From positions 124,001-188,000 of the forward strand of contig JASWJB010000043.1 in NCBI GenBank assembly GCA_032433595.1: 64,000 nucleotides of DNA. The letters are read 5' to 3'. Position numbers and translations under genes: made by a program. Within the stretch, counting starts at the first letter, position 1; the number at the start of each line of letters is the position of its first letter. The stretch comes from Conoideocrella luteorostrata. Taxonomy: Eukaryota; Ascomycota; Sordariomycetes; Hypocreales; Clavicipitaceae. Below, piece after piece: positions 1 to 11,865 of this stretch. The notes beneath the pieces are model-generated. The model saw only the letters and a list, made by a program, of their open reading frames with translations. It was not told the origin of the DNA and did no database searches.

Positions 1-1475
1 ATTGTTTTTTAATTTATTTCTAGATGCCATTTCAACTACGGACGTGAAGCTTGCAGGAACTTCACCCATGCGTCGCAAGCCCAGTTAGCTGTATGCATGC
101 ACGACATGTGGCACGATTAACCTCAAATCGTCGCTATTTACTCCGTAGTTGTCGAGCTGTAGCGACTGTAAGTCTTCTCCGATCGATTTCCTATTCCCTT
201 GCATGAAGACCACGGCCTAACTAACAGTCATCGCGCAGAACGTAGGCCAATCAAAATGTGGCATGTCAAGGGCGGCCTGTGGGGTGACACGCGCTATTGC
301 TGTCCACCAAGACAGATCTCAGGCTCAAGATTTGATGTCCCGTATATACAAAAGGGAAAAGGGAGGAAAGAAGGGTGGCTTGCGTGGTTTCAGCGTGCAG
401 CAGACAGAAGACATCGGCTGAGGTTCGTTCAACTTGTCATTGTTATCATCAGGAGACTAAGCCGTGAAAGTAGATGCGCTGACGATGCGACAGTTCCTTC
501 TGGATTTGGCAGGCGGAACTAACGCAAGCCAGCATGCCATCTCAACGATCTTCTATGTCGAATTTACTTGCTGCCACTTGTGTAGCCTTAGGACACAACG
601 CATAGGACACACAGTGGCGTTCGACAACAGGGAGAACTATTGTATACCTATACACTATGCGCTGCTGAAAGACGGCCCTGGAAAACACATATTAGACCCA
701 AGGTGAATGCTGATTGGCAGCAGATCTACAACCCTCGTTGGCCTGCCATCCATGCAATTCCTGAATCATCCTGCCTTTTGAGATTGCTTTCTAACTCTAT
801 AAGGGTATGGTCAGCAGAAGGGAGCACACGATCCGGGCTGGAGGACATCTTGCCCCTCTATACAACTGATGGTCAATGTCTCAACTCAAATACGATATAC
901 TGCCAATATATGTACGGGCAAGTCACTAACCTACCTGAGGTGCAGGTCAGGACTCCACCTCTGCCTGCCTTGCCTATGCGATGAGGAGTCTATGCGGCAC
1001 ATGCAATCTTATACGGACAGACTAAGCATTAACGGCAAAACAATTCATCGTGTTTGTGTCTTCACTCCTTACCCGTTCATCAGCTGCCCGGCCTGCACGA
1101 TCGGGTCGGCTGGTACCGTCTAGTGTATCGGGATAGATTCACCAGACGCATCAAAAGAAATAACAGACACAATGTGACAGCCAGGGCGATTCTCCCTTCA
1201 ATACCTCCGCAGGAACAGCTGTGTCTTGTGTTGTCTGTGCTATGCAACCCTTTGCTTGTTGTATACCCGGCAACACAGATGCTCGAGTGGTAGACAAACA
1301 GTTATAAACTCCGTCTGGTTCGCTCAACAACTGGTATTCTTCGATATCTGCTTTAGTACATCAGTTCACTCTTTTGCCTATCAAGCATCTCTTGAGGCTA
1401 TCTGTTTCGAAAGACCTCGGTTTTTCTTCCCCTCTTTTTCTTCCGCAACTACTACTCTCAGTCGCTACAGTCAAC
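1..1475. other. 5' intergenic stretch with hydrophobin promoter at its right end
   Basis: I recognise no gene here. The open frames are short, overlap in several frames and show no domain or signal peptide. The last 170 bases look like a promoter and leader: a TATA box, then a pyrimidine-rich run at about 1420-1460 just before the hydrophobin start, as is common in highly expressed fungal genes. One copy of TACTCCGTA lies at 139-147. Confidence 0.5.
1303..1308 (+). promoter_or_regulatory. TATA box of the hydrophobin gene
   Basis: TATAAA lies 168-173 bases upstream of the ATG at 1476 and is followed by a CT-rich leader. The position is plausible for a fungal core promoter. It is inferred from sequence and spacing only. 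Confidence 0.45.
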
Positions 1476-3120
1476 ATGAAGGTCCTCGCGATAGCTTCTC
1501 TTCTTTTTGTAAACACACTAGCTGTGCCGACCAGCCAATGCGGCGAATGCCAGCACCGCGGTCAACATCCTGGTGGTAACTACCCCGGCGGCAACTACCC
1601 CGGAGGCAACAACCCCGGAGGCAACAACCCCGGAGGCAACAACCCCGGAGGCAACAACCCCGGAGGCAACTATCCAGGAGGTAACAACCCCGGAGGTAAC
1701 TACCCCGGAGGCAACAACCCTGGAGGCAACAACCCCGGAGGCAATAACCCAGGCGGCAACAACCCAGGCGGCAACAATCCAGGAGGTAACAACCCTGGCG
1801 GTAACCAGCCGTTCAAGGCTTGCCCTTCTGGACTCTACAGCAACCTTCAATGCTGCGACTCTAATGTCCTGGGCGTCGCTGCTTTGGGTTGTAAAAACCG
1901 TAAGTTATGATTGATGGTGATCTGGACGGACATGGACTAATCTGCAACAGCATCATCCAACCCCACCAGCGCGGATATGTTAGGTTCTACTTGCGGTGGT
2001 AAGCAGCCACTCTGCTGCGTCGTTCCAGTGGTAAGTAACTGACATATCAAGAATTGGGTAAAAAACGCTAATCGAGTCACTTGCAGGCTGGCCAATCTGT
2101 TCTTTGCGTGGAAGCAATTGGCGGCGGCGGCAACAACCCCGGAGGCAACAACCCAGGCGGTAACAATCCAGGAGGCAACAACCCAGGAAACAACCCTGGA
2201 GGCAACAACCCTGGAGGCAACAACCCTGGAGGCAACAACCCGGGCGGCAACAACCCAGGTGGTAACAATCCAGGCGGCAACAACCCCGGTAACGACTACG
2301 ACGCTTGCCCTTCAAAGCTCTACAGTAACCCTCAATGCTGCGACACTAACGTCTTGGGTGTCGCTGCTTTGGGTTGCAAGAACCGTAAGTCTCGTAGCTG
2401 GTATGTATTTCACTTCAGGTAGGCTAACAAGATCATAACGCAGCATCATCTAAGCCCACTAGCGGTGATAACTTCAAGGCTACTTGTGGCTCTAAGAAGC
2501 CTCTTTGCTGTGTTCTCCCAGTCGTAAGTTTATACCGTATACGACACTGGAAAATTACAAAAACTAACTCATTTACAGGCTGGACAGGATGTTCTCTGCA
2601 CAGATGCAATTGGTGGCGGCGGTAACCCAGGCGGCAATCAGCCCGGCGGAAACAACCCAGGAAACAACCCTGGTGGCAACCAGCCGGGCGGTAACAACCC
2701 AGGAAACAACCCGGGTGGCAACCAACCTGGCGGCAACAACCCAGGAAACAACCCTGGCGGCAACCAGCCCGGCGGCAACAACCCAAACCCAACACCATAC
2801 AACGCTTGCCCGTCTAAATTGTACGGCAACCCGCAGTGCTGCGATACTAACGTCTTGGGTATCGCTGCTCTGGGCTGCAAGAACCGTAAGTATTTACGTC
2901 CTACATCTAGCAATAGAGATAGCTGACAAAAACCCAGCCTCGTCTAAGCCTACAAGCGGCTCAGACTTTAAGTCAGTTTGCGCCTCTAAGCAGCCTCTTT
3001 GCTGTGTCGTCCCGGTGGTGAGTCTTGAAATGTACCCAAAAGCCTGGCTGGAATGGTAATCTGAACTAACAAATTACACAGGCTGGCCAAGATGTTCTGT
3101 GCACAGCCGCCATTGGGTAA
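1476..3120 (+). CDS. Three-module class II hydrophobin with Asn-Pro-Gly-Gly linkers
   Basis: Seven exons read by eye: 1476-1899, 1951-2030, 2087-2384, 2444-2523, 2579-2885, 2938-3017, 3082-3120 (435 aa). A signal peptide (about residues 1-16) precedes three repeats of a Pro/Asn/Gly linker plus a class II hydrophobin domain. Each domain has eight Cys in the order C-x9-CC-x11-C-x16-C-x6-CC-x10-C; the x6 loop is shorter than the x8 usual in single-domain class II members. Hydrophobins are secreted amphipathic proteins that coat aerial hyphae and spores. Each module carries two introns at the same places, one in phase 1 after the third-Cys 'CKN' and one in phase 0 after 'VVPV' or 'VLPV', so whole genomic modules were duplicated. 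Multi-domain class II hydrophobins with Asn/Gly linkers are known from Claviceps (tri- and penta-hydrophobins). The linkers may flex or span the cell wall, which is an inference. Confidence 0.93.
1567..1805 (+). repeat. 15-bp coding minisatellite of linker 1
   Basis: About fifteen tandem 15-bp units encode N(N/Y)PGG in the first hydrophobin linker. Synonymous changes such as GGA/GGC/GGT and CCC/CCA mark individual units, so the array is not freshly homogenised. Arrays of this kind can change length by slippage or unequal crossing over. Confidence 0.85.
2127..2295 (+). repeat. Coding minisatellite of linker 2
   Basis: Roughly eleven units encode NNPGG, two of them shortened to NNPG. The second hydrophobin linker is almost pure NNPGG, unlike linker 1 (NYPGG variants) and linker 3 (NQPGG). 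Confidence 0.8.
2624..2792 (+). repeat. Higher-order coding repeat of linker 3
   Basis: The third hydrophobin linker repeats a compound unit, [14 protein letters not shown] (14 residues, 42 bp), about three and a half times. It differs in period and composition from linkers 1 and 2, so the three linkers appear to have expanded separately after the modules were duplicated. Confidence 0.8.
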
Positions 3121-3671
3121 AGCAATACCTGATCTGCCATGGTTTGCGTGATGCGACAAGATGACTTGGAAAGACGAATCATCGAGGGCTATTACACTGA
3201 ACATGATGCCTGTGATTGATGTAAAAACTCATCCTGAACTTATTTTCTTCAATGTATTATACTGTAATCATCAACGCCAGTAGTGCGAGGCAACATATGT
3301 CTGCAGCGATCTCATGCACTAATTTAATACAAGCATGCGAACTTTATTAAACTTCTAAGCCTACTACTTGCCAAATCACATGATTCTTGTATCATAATAT
3401 GTGCTATGTTCCTAGACAACAATATGGAGCGCCATATTCTTTACAGATCTTATCCGCAACAATCAGCTGTCTCTCGGTCCATGCTAACATCCACCTGATC
3501 CGTCGGTCACTGAGTTTGATCGTCAGAATCTGAATAGCCTGTGTTCACAGTTGCAGGATCTTCACTCAGTCGCTCGACACAGCAAATATCATAATCCAGG
3601 AGACCACCAAAGGGAATTCTAAGTTCTTCAAAAGGTCAGTTCTTATGCACATAAAATATGCATTCTGTATA
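3121..3671. other. 3' flank of the hydrophobin, no gene seen
   Basis: AT-rich trailer and spacer. I see no coding signal, RNA gene or clear repeat. Confidence 0.4.
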
Positions 3672-3674
3672 CAA

Positions 3675-4286
3675 TTACGCTTCGTAGATACTACCATAAA
3701 ACACAAAAACATTGCCTCGCTCCGATGCCGGCCACATATCTACAAACGCTCCTCCAGCATATGTAATTGGCGCAGAGCCAAGGAATCCAGTTAGAAAACG
3801 GCTGGCCAAAAGAGTAGCAATGCTACTCGCTGTCCCAGACACCAATGAAAATATTGCGGAAGCGAGAAATGGGAGCAAGATTGGCCATTTGCGACCGTAC
3901 ACTTCGGACAGAGGCGCCCATATCAAGGGACCGAACCCCCAGCTGTCAGATTTGAGAACGGCATAACACTCACTCAGTACACTGGTGAACAAGGTTCCAT
4001 GTCGCCACCACTCCGTTCCCAAATACGCGAAGCACCGAACAGCCAATCCTCATGATTCTGGCCTGCATTTAACAGCAAATCGGCCTACACAATTTTCATG
4101 GGCGCCCGTAGCCGCTGCGATGCAGCTGCCAGACCAGCGGAGGGAGAGCATAACAGTAGATTTTGATGGCCCTTCGGAGCCATAGAGAGTATCCGGGGTG
4201 GACAGCTTTGACTTAAAAGGTGGCCCTCTGGCTACGGCTTTTCCTGGGCGTCGAGACGGGTTTTCCATACTGTGGACGACAGACAT
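3675..4286 (-). pseudogene. Decayed MFS drug/polyamine transporter fragment
   Basis: Reading leftward from about 4046, a frame holds a clear piece of an MFS (DHA1-like) transporter: the loop GPLIWAPLSEVYGRK (motif A region), a hydrophobic helix with ASAIFSLVSGTASS, then SRFLTGFLGSAP and GAFVDMWPASERG. This corresponds to TM2-TM5 of a roughly 500-residue protein. Upstream the frame is broken by a stop near 4047 and the expected first helix cannot be read cleanly. Downstream it ends at 3675 with no trace of the other helices. It is too short to transport anything. I call it a truncated relic; the missing parts could also have been moved elsewhere. Confidence 0.6.
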
Positions 4287-6118
4287 ATATCTCTACTAAA
4301 GCTTTGTCTCTGTCGGGGAGACTTAATGTTTCTTCGTCCCGAAGTTGTCCTGTGTGCTCCCGACACATTTTAGTCCAGTGGGTTCTCAGAATTTATAATG
4401 GAGTCTACAGTGCTCAAGACAATAGCCTTCTCACAAAGGTCTGGAAGTGTCACCTGGTCATAATAGCTATGGTAAATAATGCGGAAATGTCATTCTCTCT
4501 CACAAGCTTGGTTTGCCTCGTCGCAAACTCAAACAGAACGAGCTCGATGCCAATGGATGTACCAGGCTATCTGTAATAACCGATAATTTTTCGTCGGCAT
4601 TTTTGCACTGCACGTCATTTGCGCAAAGAATGTCTTGAAGGCATGGCAACCCCATGAGCAGGAGTTTTCGCTTTTCATCACGGTTCACCCTCGGCGCAGT
4701 GCCCTCACTGCTTACGGAGGTTTCTATTATGGAGATAGTAGATGCTAATTTTTTTGATTTAATAGTCGTTTGCCTGTTGAATTTAAACAATGATCGGTGT
4801 CGGTGGCTTGGACAGGAGCTTTGATGGCTTGAAACGCTACTGCATACGGCATAGATGCTACTTGCCGGCAGTGTGCGCGTAGTCTGGGTCGCAACGTGTT
4901 GCCGTGCCCTCCATCCCGCCCAGATTAACTCCCTCTTATCTCTGTCGACGCTCATGCAACGTCTTCGCGATGTACGTTCAGAGAAAGTCCTGCAAAGAGC
5001 ATGACCCGCGACAAATGCGAGCTCGGATGGAACAACTGCATAAGTGGACATGCCATATGCAAATACACAGACTAGAAGAATGCAATATTGTGCGTAACTC
5101 GCCATGATCGAGGATCTAGGTTATATTGTGCAAGACGAAAGCTGAACGCCGTTCGTCGAGTCCAACCAGCAACACTAGCCAATGCGACCAAAATGTCTAT
5201 TCGGTTACTTCACCTTGCTTCAGACGCAGTGACTCGTTTGCAATATTTTCTAATGCTTTGAGAATATCCTGATTCCTCGTTGTTGAATTTACGGTGGCCT
5301 AGACGTGACCGTGGAACGAACAGGGCTGCATTTAGTATGTGTGTGGTTGGAACTGATAGTTGGAATTGAGAGTTAGCTGGTATAGGCGGGACCCAACAAG
5401 CTTGCTAATTTGTGGCGGTTTTTCATTTCCTTTGCAAAGAGATATAAACTTCTTATAGGACCCATGAGAAGTCTGCGTTGCCTTTTAAAGCAAGGTTCTG
5501 GGGCAATTCACTCACTTGTACCCGGCAAAACGTATTTGCGTTGCTCAGTGCCACGGAGCTCCGGAGTAGTTCCATGGCTACATAAGAAACTATTATCGAA
5601 GCTGCCGGCGCAAAAAGCATTAAAGGATTGAAGCTATTAGTTGCCAGACCGGGAATTGCTGGCTCTGTGCGGAGTACACCAAACACAAATATTATATGCC
5701 TCTAATAATATCTATGAATGCTTGATAAGTCTTATTAATTTGCGGTCTTCCAAGCTTGGAACGGAGAAAGGCCACTCTACTTAATAAGCAGTATGATTTC
5801 CCCCGTTTCTCTCTCTGCCCCGCCGCTCTAGAGTACCAAGGCTACGGACAACAACTGCGCAGAGGATTCGTGCGACGAAAATGGCCAACACTTAATTCAA
5901 GAAGACTCTTGCCTGAAGTAGACTTTCAAAGTATGAAGTAACGTTACCGGTCGAGCAGTGCAATCTGTCGGAGTTAATCAACCTTCCCAAGAGAGACGGT
6001 GGCGCTGTAAGCGGGGTGGGGCTGCCCGAGATGCTGGGGCCAAGCCAGGAACGAGGCCATTCTATATCTCCCATAGTGTAAGCTGAAGTAATTTACTATA
6101 TGGTTTGCTACATGCATA

Positions 6119-6149
6119 TGGAGAAAGAGAGAGAGAGAGAGAGAGAGAA
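6119..6149 (+). repeat. (GA)n microsatellite
   Basis: A run of GA dinucleotides with one interrupting AAA. It is a simple sequence repeat in non-coding DNA. Confidence 0.9.
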
Positions 6150-7311
6150 TAGGGATATAATGGGGGCCTATAATTCCTCATGGGGGTGAAACGGCACCTT
6201 CCCACGTGTGGTGAAGAGGCCGTGGTTGGCTTGCGACCTGTGGCTATATCTGCTTCTGTCATCAAAGCAGTAGCAACATTAGTAGTATAGGAGTATACAT
6301 GGTAGCATTCAGCCTATCAACGGAAAAGAGTACGCGACATAGCAGAAAACCTTGCCAAGCGGGAACACATGACACTAAAGTGCCGGACTAGCCGTAGAGG
6401 TTGACACATTTAGCCAAAAATGTTTCGAAATGGTAACTTACACGTGAGACTTCGAGGCCAAAGTCGGCGTTAGGTATCCGTAACGGGCTTCCTTGTGCGC
6501 GTGGGCGGACTGAACAGGACACCTAACTAACTAGTAATCTGACGCCTCCGATGCACCTGACCATGTGGCTTCCTCCTGCAGACTCACACTACTTCCTTAT
6601 GCAGGACATCTGCAGGGCATGCAGGGCCGTACTCTGCCACCCCAATTATCTAACTAACTAGCTTACTGCCGCATGAGGCAGGCCGACAGGTGTAAGTCTG
6701 GAAACCCCGACTAAGTTGGGTCATTTTGGACCACCTTCCTACGCGAAACGGTTTCATGGGCATGCCGCAAATATCAATGGGTGAAGCAGCATCTAGATGT
6801 ATCCGCAATATATGGCGCCCTGCTAATTTCATGACACCAAAACTGTCGTTATCAAAGTCGCGCTGGAGGTTGTTTGCACACAGCTGGACGGGGGTTCAAA
6901 TGCCTGGATCACATCCCCATCCCCCACGTTGCAATCCAGCCAAAAAAAGTAGGAAACAAAGAGGGATGAGCCAGGCTAGTAGAGTCGCTGCGGATGATCG
7001 AACTAGCCGCAGTGACGGAATACAGAAACACAAACGTATGCGACATGGATGGTTTGCGAGGCCGCCCCGAGAATTTATGTGAAAATTTTGCAGCAAGCAG
7101 AACCCGCCAAAATGGAGGCAGGAACGCCGGCATGAAACCCAACCCAAGCTGGTTATATGTAGAACCAGGTACTCTGCGTAGAAAGGTCGATATTGCTTCG
7201 TTGGGGCAGTTGCAGCGGCAGCGGCCGGATCAACAGGGCTCAACGTACGATGTTGATATCGCACCGTCAACGTCTTGCTAAACCTGGCTGGGGCCATGGG
7301 GCGCTGGACTT

Positions 7312-7350
7312 CAACACTGCGCGTCAGCACTGCACGTCAACACTGCACTC
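7312..7350 (+). repeat. 13-bp tandem repeat, three copies
   Basis: Three adjacent units, CAACACTGCGCGT, CAGCACTGCACGT and CAACACTGCACTC, differ at a few positions. They lie in GC-rich DNA with no gene assigned. Confidence 0.8.
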
Positions 7351-8602
7351 CACCATTTGGCACGACTCCGCAAGGGGCCCGCATGAACAGCTGCCACAGT
7401 AATGATAGTCGCGAGCATGGATGGTGATGTACCGGGTTCTTTGATGATGCGAAGCCTCGAATTTGATGACATTGGGCGGAAGGCCCCCCGCCCGCTCATG
7501 TCGCCTTCTGTGTGGGGAAGTCGAGTGACGCCGGCAGCGGATTCCCTTTGGCGGCTTCAGGGGCCGTCAGCATTCGCTGTGTGGGGGCGGGCTGGGCGGG
7601 TCGGCGGGCTGGCGGCGCTATATCTGAGCTGGGCAGGGGCCAGTGTGGGCCTGCTGCTGGGCTGCCCTGACCCAGTGGACCGCATCGCCGCTGCCCGTGA
7701 CATGAACATCAACTTGGCTGCGCAGTATGTGCACTGCAACTCGGCTCTCAACCGTCATGTCGATTCCCCTGGCCGGTGCTGGATGATGAGCTAGCGCGCC
7801 CAGACAAGACATCTGCCTCAAGTGGGAAGGTTAGTATCTACGGAGCACTATGGATACAACGTCGACATGCTCGAGGGAACCAGGGAAAGGCTCATCTCAT
7901 CTGCTTCGTCACGGGTATGAGCTCCAGCGTTACGAGTTACATGTCACCACCCTCTCCGTCTGCTTCATCCCCCTTGCTCATCAATTGCCAACTAGACTCT
8001 TTGCCGGCGTGGCTTCGCATCGCATCTCATCCTGTCCCCTGACCAAGACGTCTTGCACACCCCTTATTTTAGCCTTACCCTTCGCTAGTCGTCGCGTGGA
8101 CGCACCGAGGTAACTTGCCATCGCTCACATCCCCGTCCCATTTCGACCCCAAAATCTGGAACAGAATATGGTAACCTCAACTCCGGGATCCTACCAAATC
8201 TCACGGCCCGCCAGACAAACCCTGCTCATTTTGAGCAAGTAAAACACTTCGACCGCCGGGGCCGGCAGCCACCAGCCTCATCAAGCCCATGGGACAGGCG
8301 CTTTTCTGTCCTGCTGCGTAGTTATACCAGGACACATACGGAGTACACCACCGGACCTCGGTGTATGGTAGCATCGTCATGATGGGCCTGACCTTCGAAC
8401 TTCTCTCACACATCCTTGTCACAAGGGATTTGCAGTCAGATTGACACTTCCTTCAGCATGGTCTAACGTCACATATGCCTGAAATAATGGGAGTGTCGTG
8501 CGCGTCTTCCGCCCGCCGCTAATGGGGATTCGATGTCGTACGGTTTCCCAATGGAGCACGATTCTCATCCGCCGTACCCTCGTAGGCGGGCTGCAAACAG
8601 AA

Positions 8603-8610
8603 TATATAAA
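8603..8610 (+). promoter_or_regulatory. TATA box of the chitinase gene
   Basis: TATATAAA lies about 120 bases upstream of the chitinase ATG at 8729. Spacing and sequence fit a fungal core promoter. Confidence 0.55.
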
Positions 8611-8728
8611 GTCTACGGACGGAAGCCTCTCGATGGAATGGGAAACTCTCATCAGCCAAACAGCCTTTTCCTCTTGTTGGTTATATTGATACTTTGACAG
8701 TTTTCCACACACAGCAAGTTGTCTCATC

Positions 8729-9991
8729 ATGACCTCGTCTCTTCACTTGGCATCCGTTGCCAGCATGCTGGCTCTGCTGCCGGGGGTCTTGGCCGGCTTC
8801 GATCCTGGCTCTGGAAAAAATGTCGCCGTCTACTGGGGTTAGTACATTTATGTATAATGAGATGGAAATGTTGTAGTCTATTCGGTTCATCCCTAACTTG
8901 CTGCAGGTCAAAACTCATACAACCAGGGTTCCGGCCCTCTTGCCCAGCAGCCCCTCGGCACTTATTGCGCGAATACCAAAGTTGATATTATTCCCCTGGC
9001 CTTTATGAACGGCATTACTCCTCCTATCGTCAACTTTGCCAACGCTGGCGACAAATGCACTTCCTTCCCTGACAACAAGAATGTCCTAAGCTGTCCTCAG
9101 ATTGAGGCCGACATCAAGCAGTGCCAGACCACGAATGGAAAGACGATTATTATTTCCCTCGGCGGAGCCACTTACTCCCAAGGTGGCTGGTCCAGTGTTG
9201 GTGACGCCGAAAAAGCCGCTCAACTGGTTTGGGATATGTTTGGCCCTGTTCCTTCGGGCAAGAACGTAGATCGACCATTTGGCTCTGCCGTCGTGGATGG
9301 CTTCGACTTTGACTTTGAGTCCAATACCAATAATCTGCCTGCGTTTGGTGCCAAGCTGCGTAGTCTGATGGATGCCGCTGGCGGTAAGAAGTACTACCTG
9401 ACGTCTGCGCCTCAGTGTGTCTATCCTGATGCTGCCAATGGTGCCACCTTGAATGCCGTCGCCTTCGACTTCATCATGATCCAATTCTACAACAACTGGT
9501 GCGGCGTGTCCAACTTCCAGCCCGGTGCCACCACCCAGAATGCCTTCAATTTCGATGTCTGGGATAACTGGGCCAAGAATACCAGCCCCAACAAGAACGT
9601 CAAGCTTCTTCTTGGTATCCCCGCTGCTCCTGGCGCTGGGGGTGGCTATACCAACGGCGCCAAGCTCAAGGCGGCTATCAACTACTCCCAGAAGTATAGC
9701 AGCTTCGGCGGTGTCATGATGTGGGATATATCTCAGTTGTATGCGAACAACGGTTTCCTCGATGAGATTGTTGCTGATCTTGCCGGTGGGCCTACAACCA
9801 CACTACCGCCTGGAGGCACCACGACTACAGCTCCTGGAACTATTCCCACCACCACCGCTGACACTCCTCCCTCCGGCACTCTTGTGCCTCAATGGGGCCA
9901 GTGTGGTGGTCAGGGTTGGACCGGACCTACCCAGTGCCAACCTCCCTACAAGTGCGTCAGCGGTGGACAATGGTGGTCATCTTGCCAGTAG
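8729..9991 (+). CDS. Secreted GH18 class III chitinase with C-terminal CBM1
   Basis: Two exons, 8729-8837 and 8907-9991, give 397 aa; the 69-nt intron falls inside the Gly codon of the YWGQN strand and carries a CTAAC branch site. Residues 1-22 are a signal peptide. The GH18 domain follows, with SLGG on strand 3 and the catalytic DxxDxDxE as DGFDFDFE (D167, D170, D172, E174). A Thr/Pro/Gly linker (about 335-360) leads to a fungal type 1 carbohydrate-binding module with QCGGQGWTGPTQC and a final WWSSC. The enzyme hydrolyses beta-1,4-N-acetylglucosamine chains and the module binds chitin or cellulose. Likely roles are cell-wall remodelling or attack on other fungi, insects or nematodes. All family residues are present, so it should be active. 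Confidence 0.96.
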
Positions 9992-11286
9992 TTTGTCGAT
10001 GTCTTGGGTGGCTGGCGACATTGATGAACTTTTGAGTTGAAAGCTGTTGGAATTTTCTTTGCCTATTGTATATATTTTACAAATGGGGATTATTTCCCTT
10101 GTACATATTGCGCGATTTTGTATATCTGGAGGATCTTCTGTTATAGCTGCTTAAATCGTATATGTTCAATTTGACTGCATGAAGATTGGAGATTTGGGAC
10201 CGACAAGGATGTGACATTGAGTGAAAACAGGCTCTTATTCTTTGTAAAATGCGACAAAAACTTCTCTCTCTGGCACGGCTCGAGCTATCTGACCTTGATC
10301 ATTTTGTGTTGATAAGCCTGAGGTTGAGCTAAGTTTGGGGTTTTCTGTCCACTATAAAAGCAACCTTGGGTGGGTTTACGTTGAAACAAGTCCGCCAACG
10401 GATGTTTACATCGGAACTGCATTAGGGAAGTCTCCTCCTTTCCCAGCCTGGGGGCAACTAACGTAAGTCTGGTCAGGAAACAAAAAAAGCCGTCTAAACC
10501 CCACAACACAGACCGGTTGATACTGTTCCTGTTTCAACACTGCATAATCCATGCACCACTATAATTAGATGGAGCCCTGTGCGACTGCTAAGCACAAGGG
10601 TAGCTTAACTATTTAGCCGCATTTTCGTCAAGGTTGTGTGACAGAGAACTTGAGAACAATGACAAAACGAGTAATCACAGTAATATCTAGCATGGAAATG
10701 TAGATCCGTTTAATAAATATCGATGTCTTTGACCAACTAGTGCTTGGCGCGGCGGTGGAAAGAAGCCGGCGGATGCATTCACCGCCGGCGGACTTACGCC
10801 AACGCGATCCGCCAAGCCACTATTCGAATCCTTCATTCTGCTGCCGGTGTATCGATCTCAGCACGAGCCCCAGCTAGGACGGAACAGGAATTGGCTAGTC
10901 GGGCCCTCGCTCCGGAATATGTATATGGTTTCGGCTGCTCTGTCGCTTGCTGGAGGGCTGAAGGCGGGCCCGCCTCCAAAGATCAAAATACGCCAGAATG
11001 AGCGACCGCGGCTGCTACAGATGCTGTCCATGACGACATGGTATGGGGAATTGATCCGCATGTAAGCCCTAGATTTCTCAAAGGAATATTCCTTCAGGGA
11101 GACCTCCACGGTGAAGCTAGCGTGGTAGCTCTCTCTGATGGGCAAAGAAGAGAGTTTAGGGCCTCATATTTATGCTTCAAGCTCGACATCTGCCCTAAAA
11201 AAGGTACTTAAAGTGCTCAGGCTGCCGCGCAATGATGCGGATTGTAAATGGCAGAACCATAAAACCCACACTACCGTTCCTTCATC
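9992..11286. other. Chitinase 3' flank and spacer
   Basis: An AT-rich trailer follows the chitinase stop. The rest holds only short overlapping open frames with no recognisable product. The DNA at 10740-11160 is GC-richer but shows no gene I can support. Confidence 0.4.
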
Positions 11287-11865
11287 ATGCATCTCACGCT
11301 CCTCTTCGGCCTCGCGTCGGTCCTCCCCATGGCGAATTTCGCCTTGGCAGACAATGCCCACTCCAACTTGGACTGGTATGACCCCTAAATGGAACACACC
11401 CAAGTATGCGGCCACCCGGGCGACGAGCGCCCCGAAGACTGCGACCAGTTCTACAACGATGTCCGCGATGAGCTCCACCAGAAGGTCATGGGCACCTGCA
11501 AAGAGGCTTCTTGCTCTGGCTCATTCGAGCACTACCGCTACAACGTCAAAGTCGACGCCATTTTCCCGCCCGAGGCGAAGCCCGAATTTGACAAGCAAAT
11601 GGCCAATATCATCGGCAAGATGCTCACCCATGAGAACCAGAAGGGCATTGGGCCGGTGCCGATTGAGACAAAGTTTACTATTCCGAGCAAGCTGATCTTG
11701 AATCGGTTCGGCGATGGTAACGAAAAGGGCCATCTGGAGATGACAGTTACGGTTGATGATGCTGGGAACGGGTTGTGTGAGCTGTTCAAGAAGATTGCAA
11801 CTGCAGGAAGTGTTATTCCTGAGGTCGGGCCTTTTTTCGGTCTCATTAATATTGCGGACTGTTAG
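11287..11865 (+). pseudogene. Small secreted Cys-containing protein interrupted by an in-frame TAA
   Basis: From the ATG at 11287 the frame gives a good signal peptide (about 22 residues, hydrophobic, ending FALA) and a short mature start, then meets TAA at 11386-11388. The same frame resumes at once with ATG at 11389 and stays open to 11865 (158 codons), with five Cys and no known domain. The segment after the stop looks coding, so one point nonsense change best explains the break. Alternatives are translation from 11389 without a signal peptide, read-through, a sequencing error, or an undetected intron; the only obvious GT..AG pair would be 29 nt, too short. Function unknown. Confidence 0.55.

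Larger units (their letters stand above)
4290..8602. other. Long gene-poor stretch with simple repeats
   Basis: Several open frames of 60-200 codons occur, the longest at 4500-5105 on the minus strand, but none shows a domain, a signal peptide or splice logic I can support. The part from about 6900 to 7800 is GC-rich. A GA microsatellite lies at 6119-6149 and a 13-bp tandem repeat at 7312-7350. A TACGGAGTA copy lies at 8337-8345. Confidence 0.4.

Noticed and set aside
1518..1850. Antisense open frames opposite the hydrophobin linkers
   Set aside because: They are shadows of the 15-bp coding repeat, which stays open in several frames because of its composition.
4500..5105. 201-codon minus-strand open frame
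   Set aside because: It has a hydrophobic start that resembles a signal peptide, but the rest is low-information and basic/serine-rich, with no domain and no promoter or splice support.
7402..7794. 130-codon plus-strand open frame in GC-rich DNA
   Set aside because: GC-rich DNA has few stops. The translation has no domain or conserved motif and opposite-strand frames are equally open.
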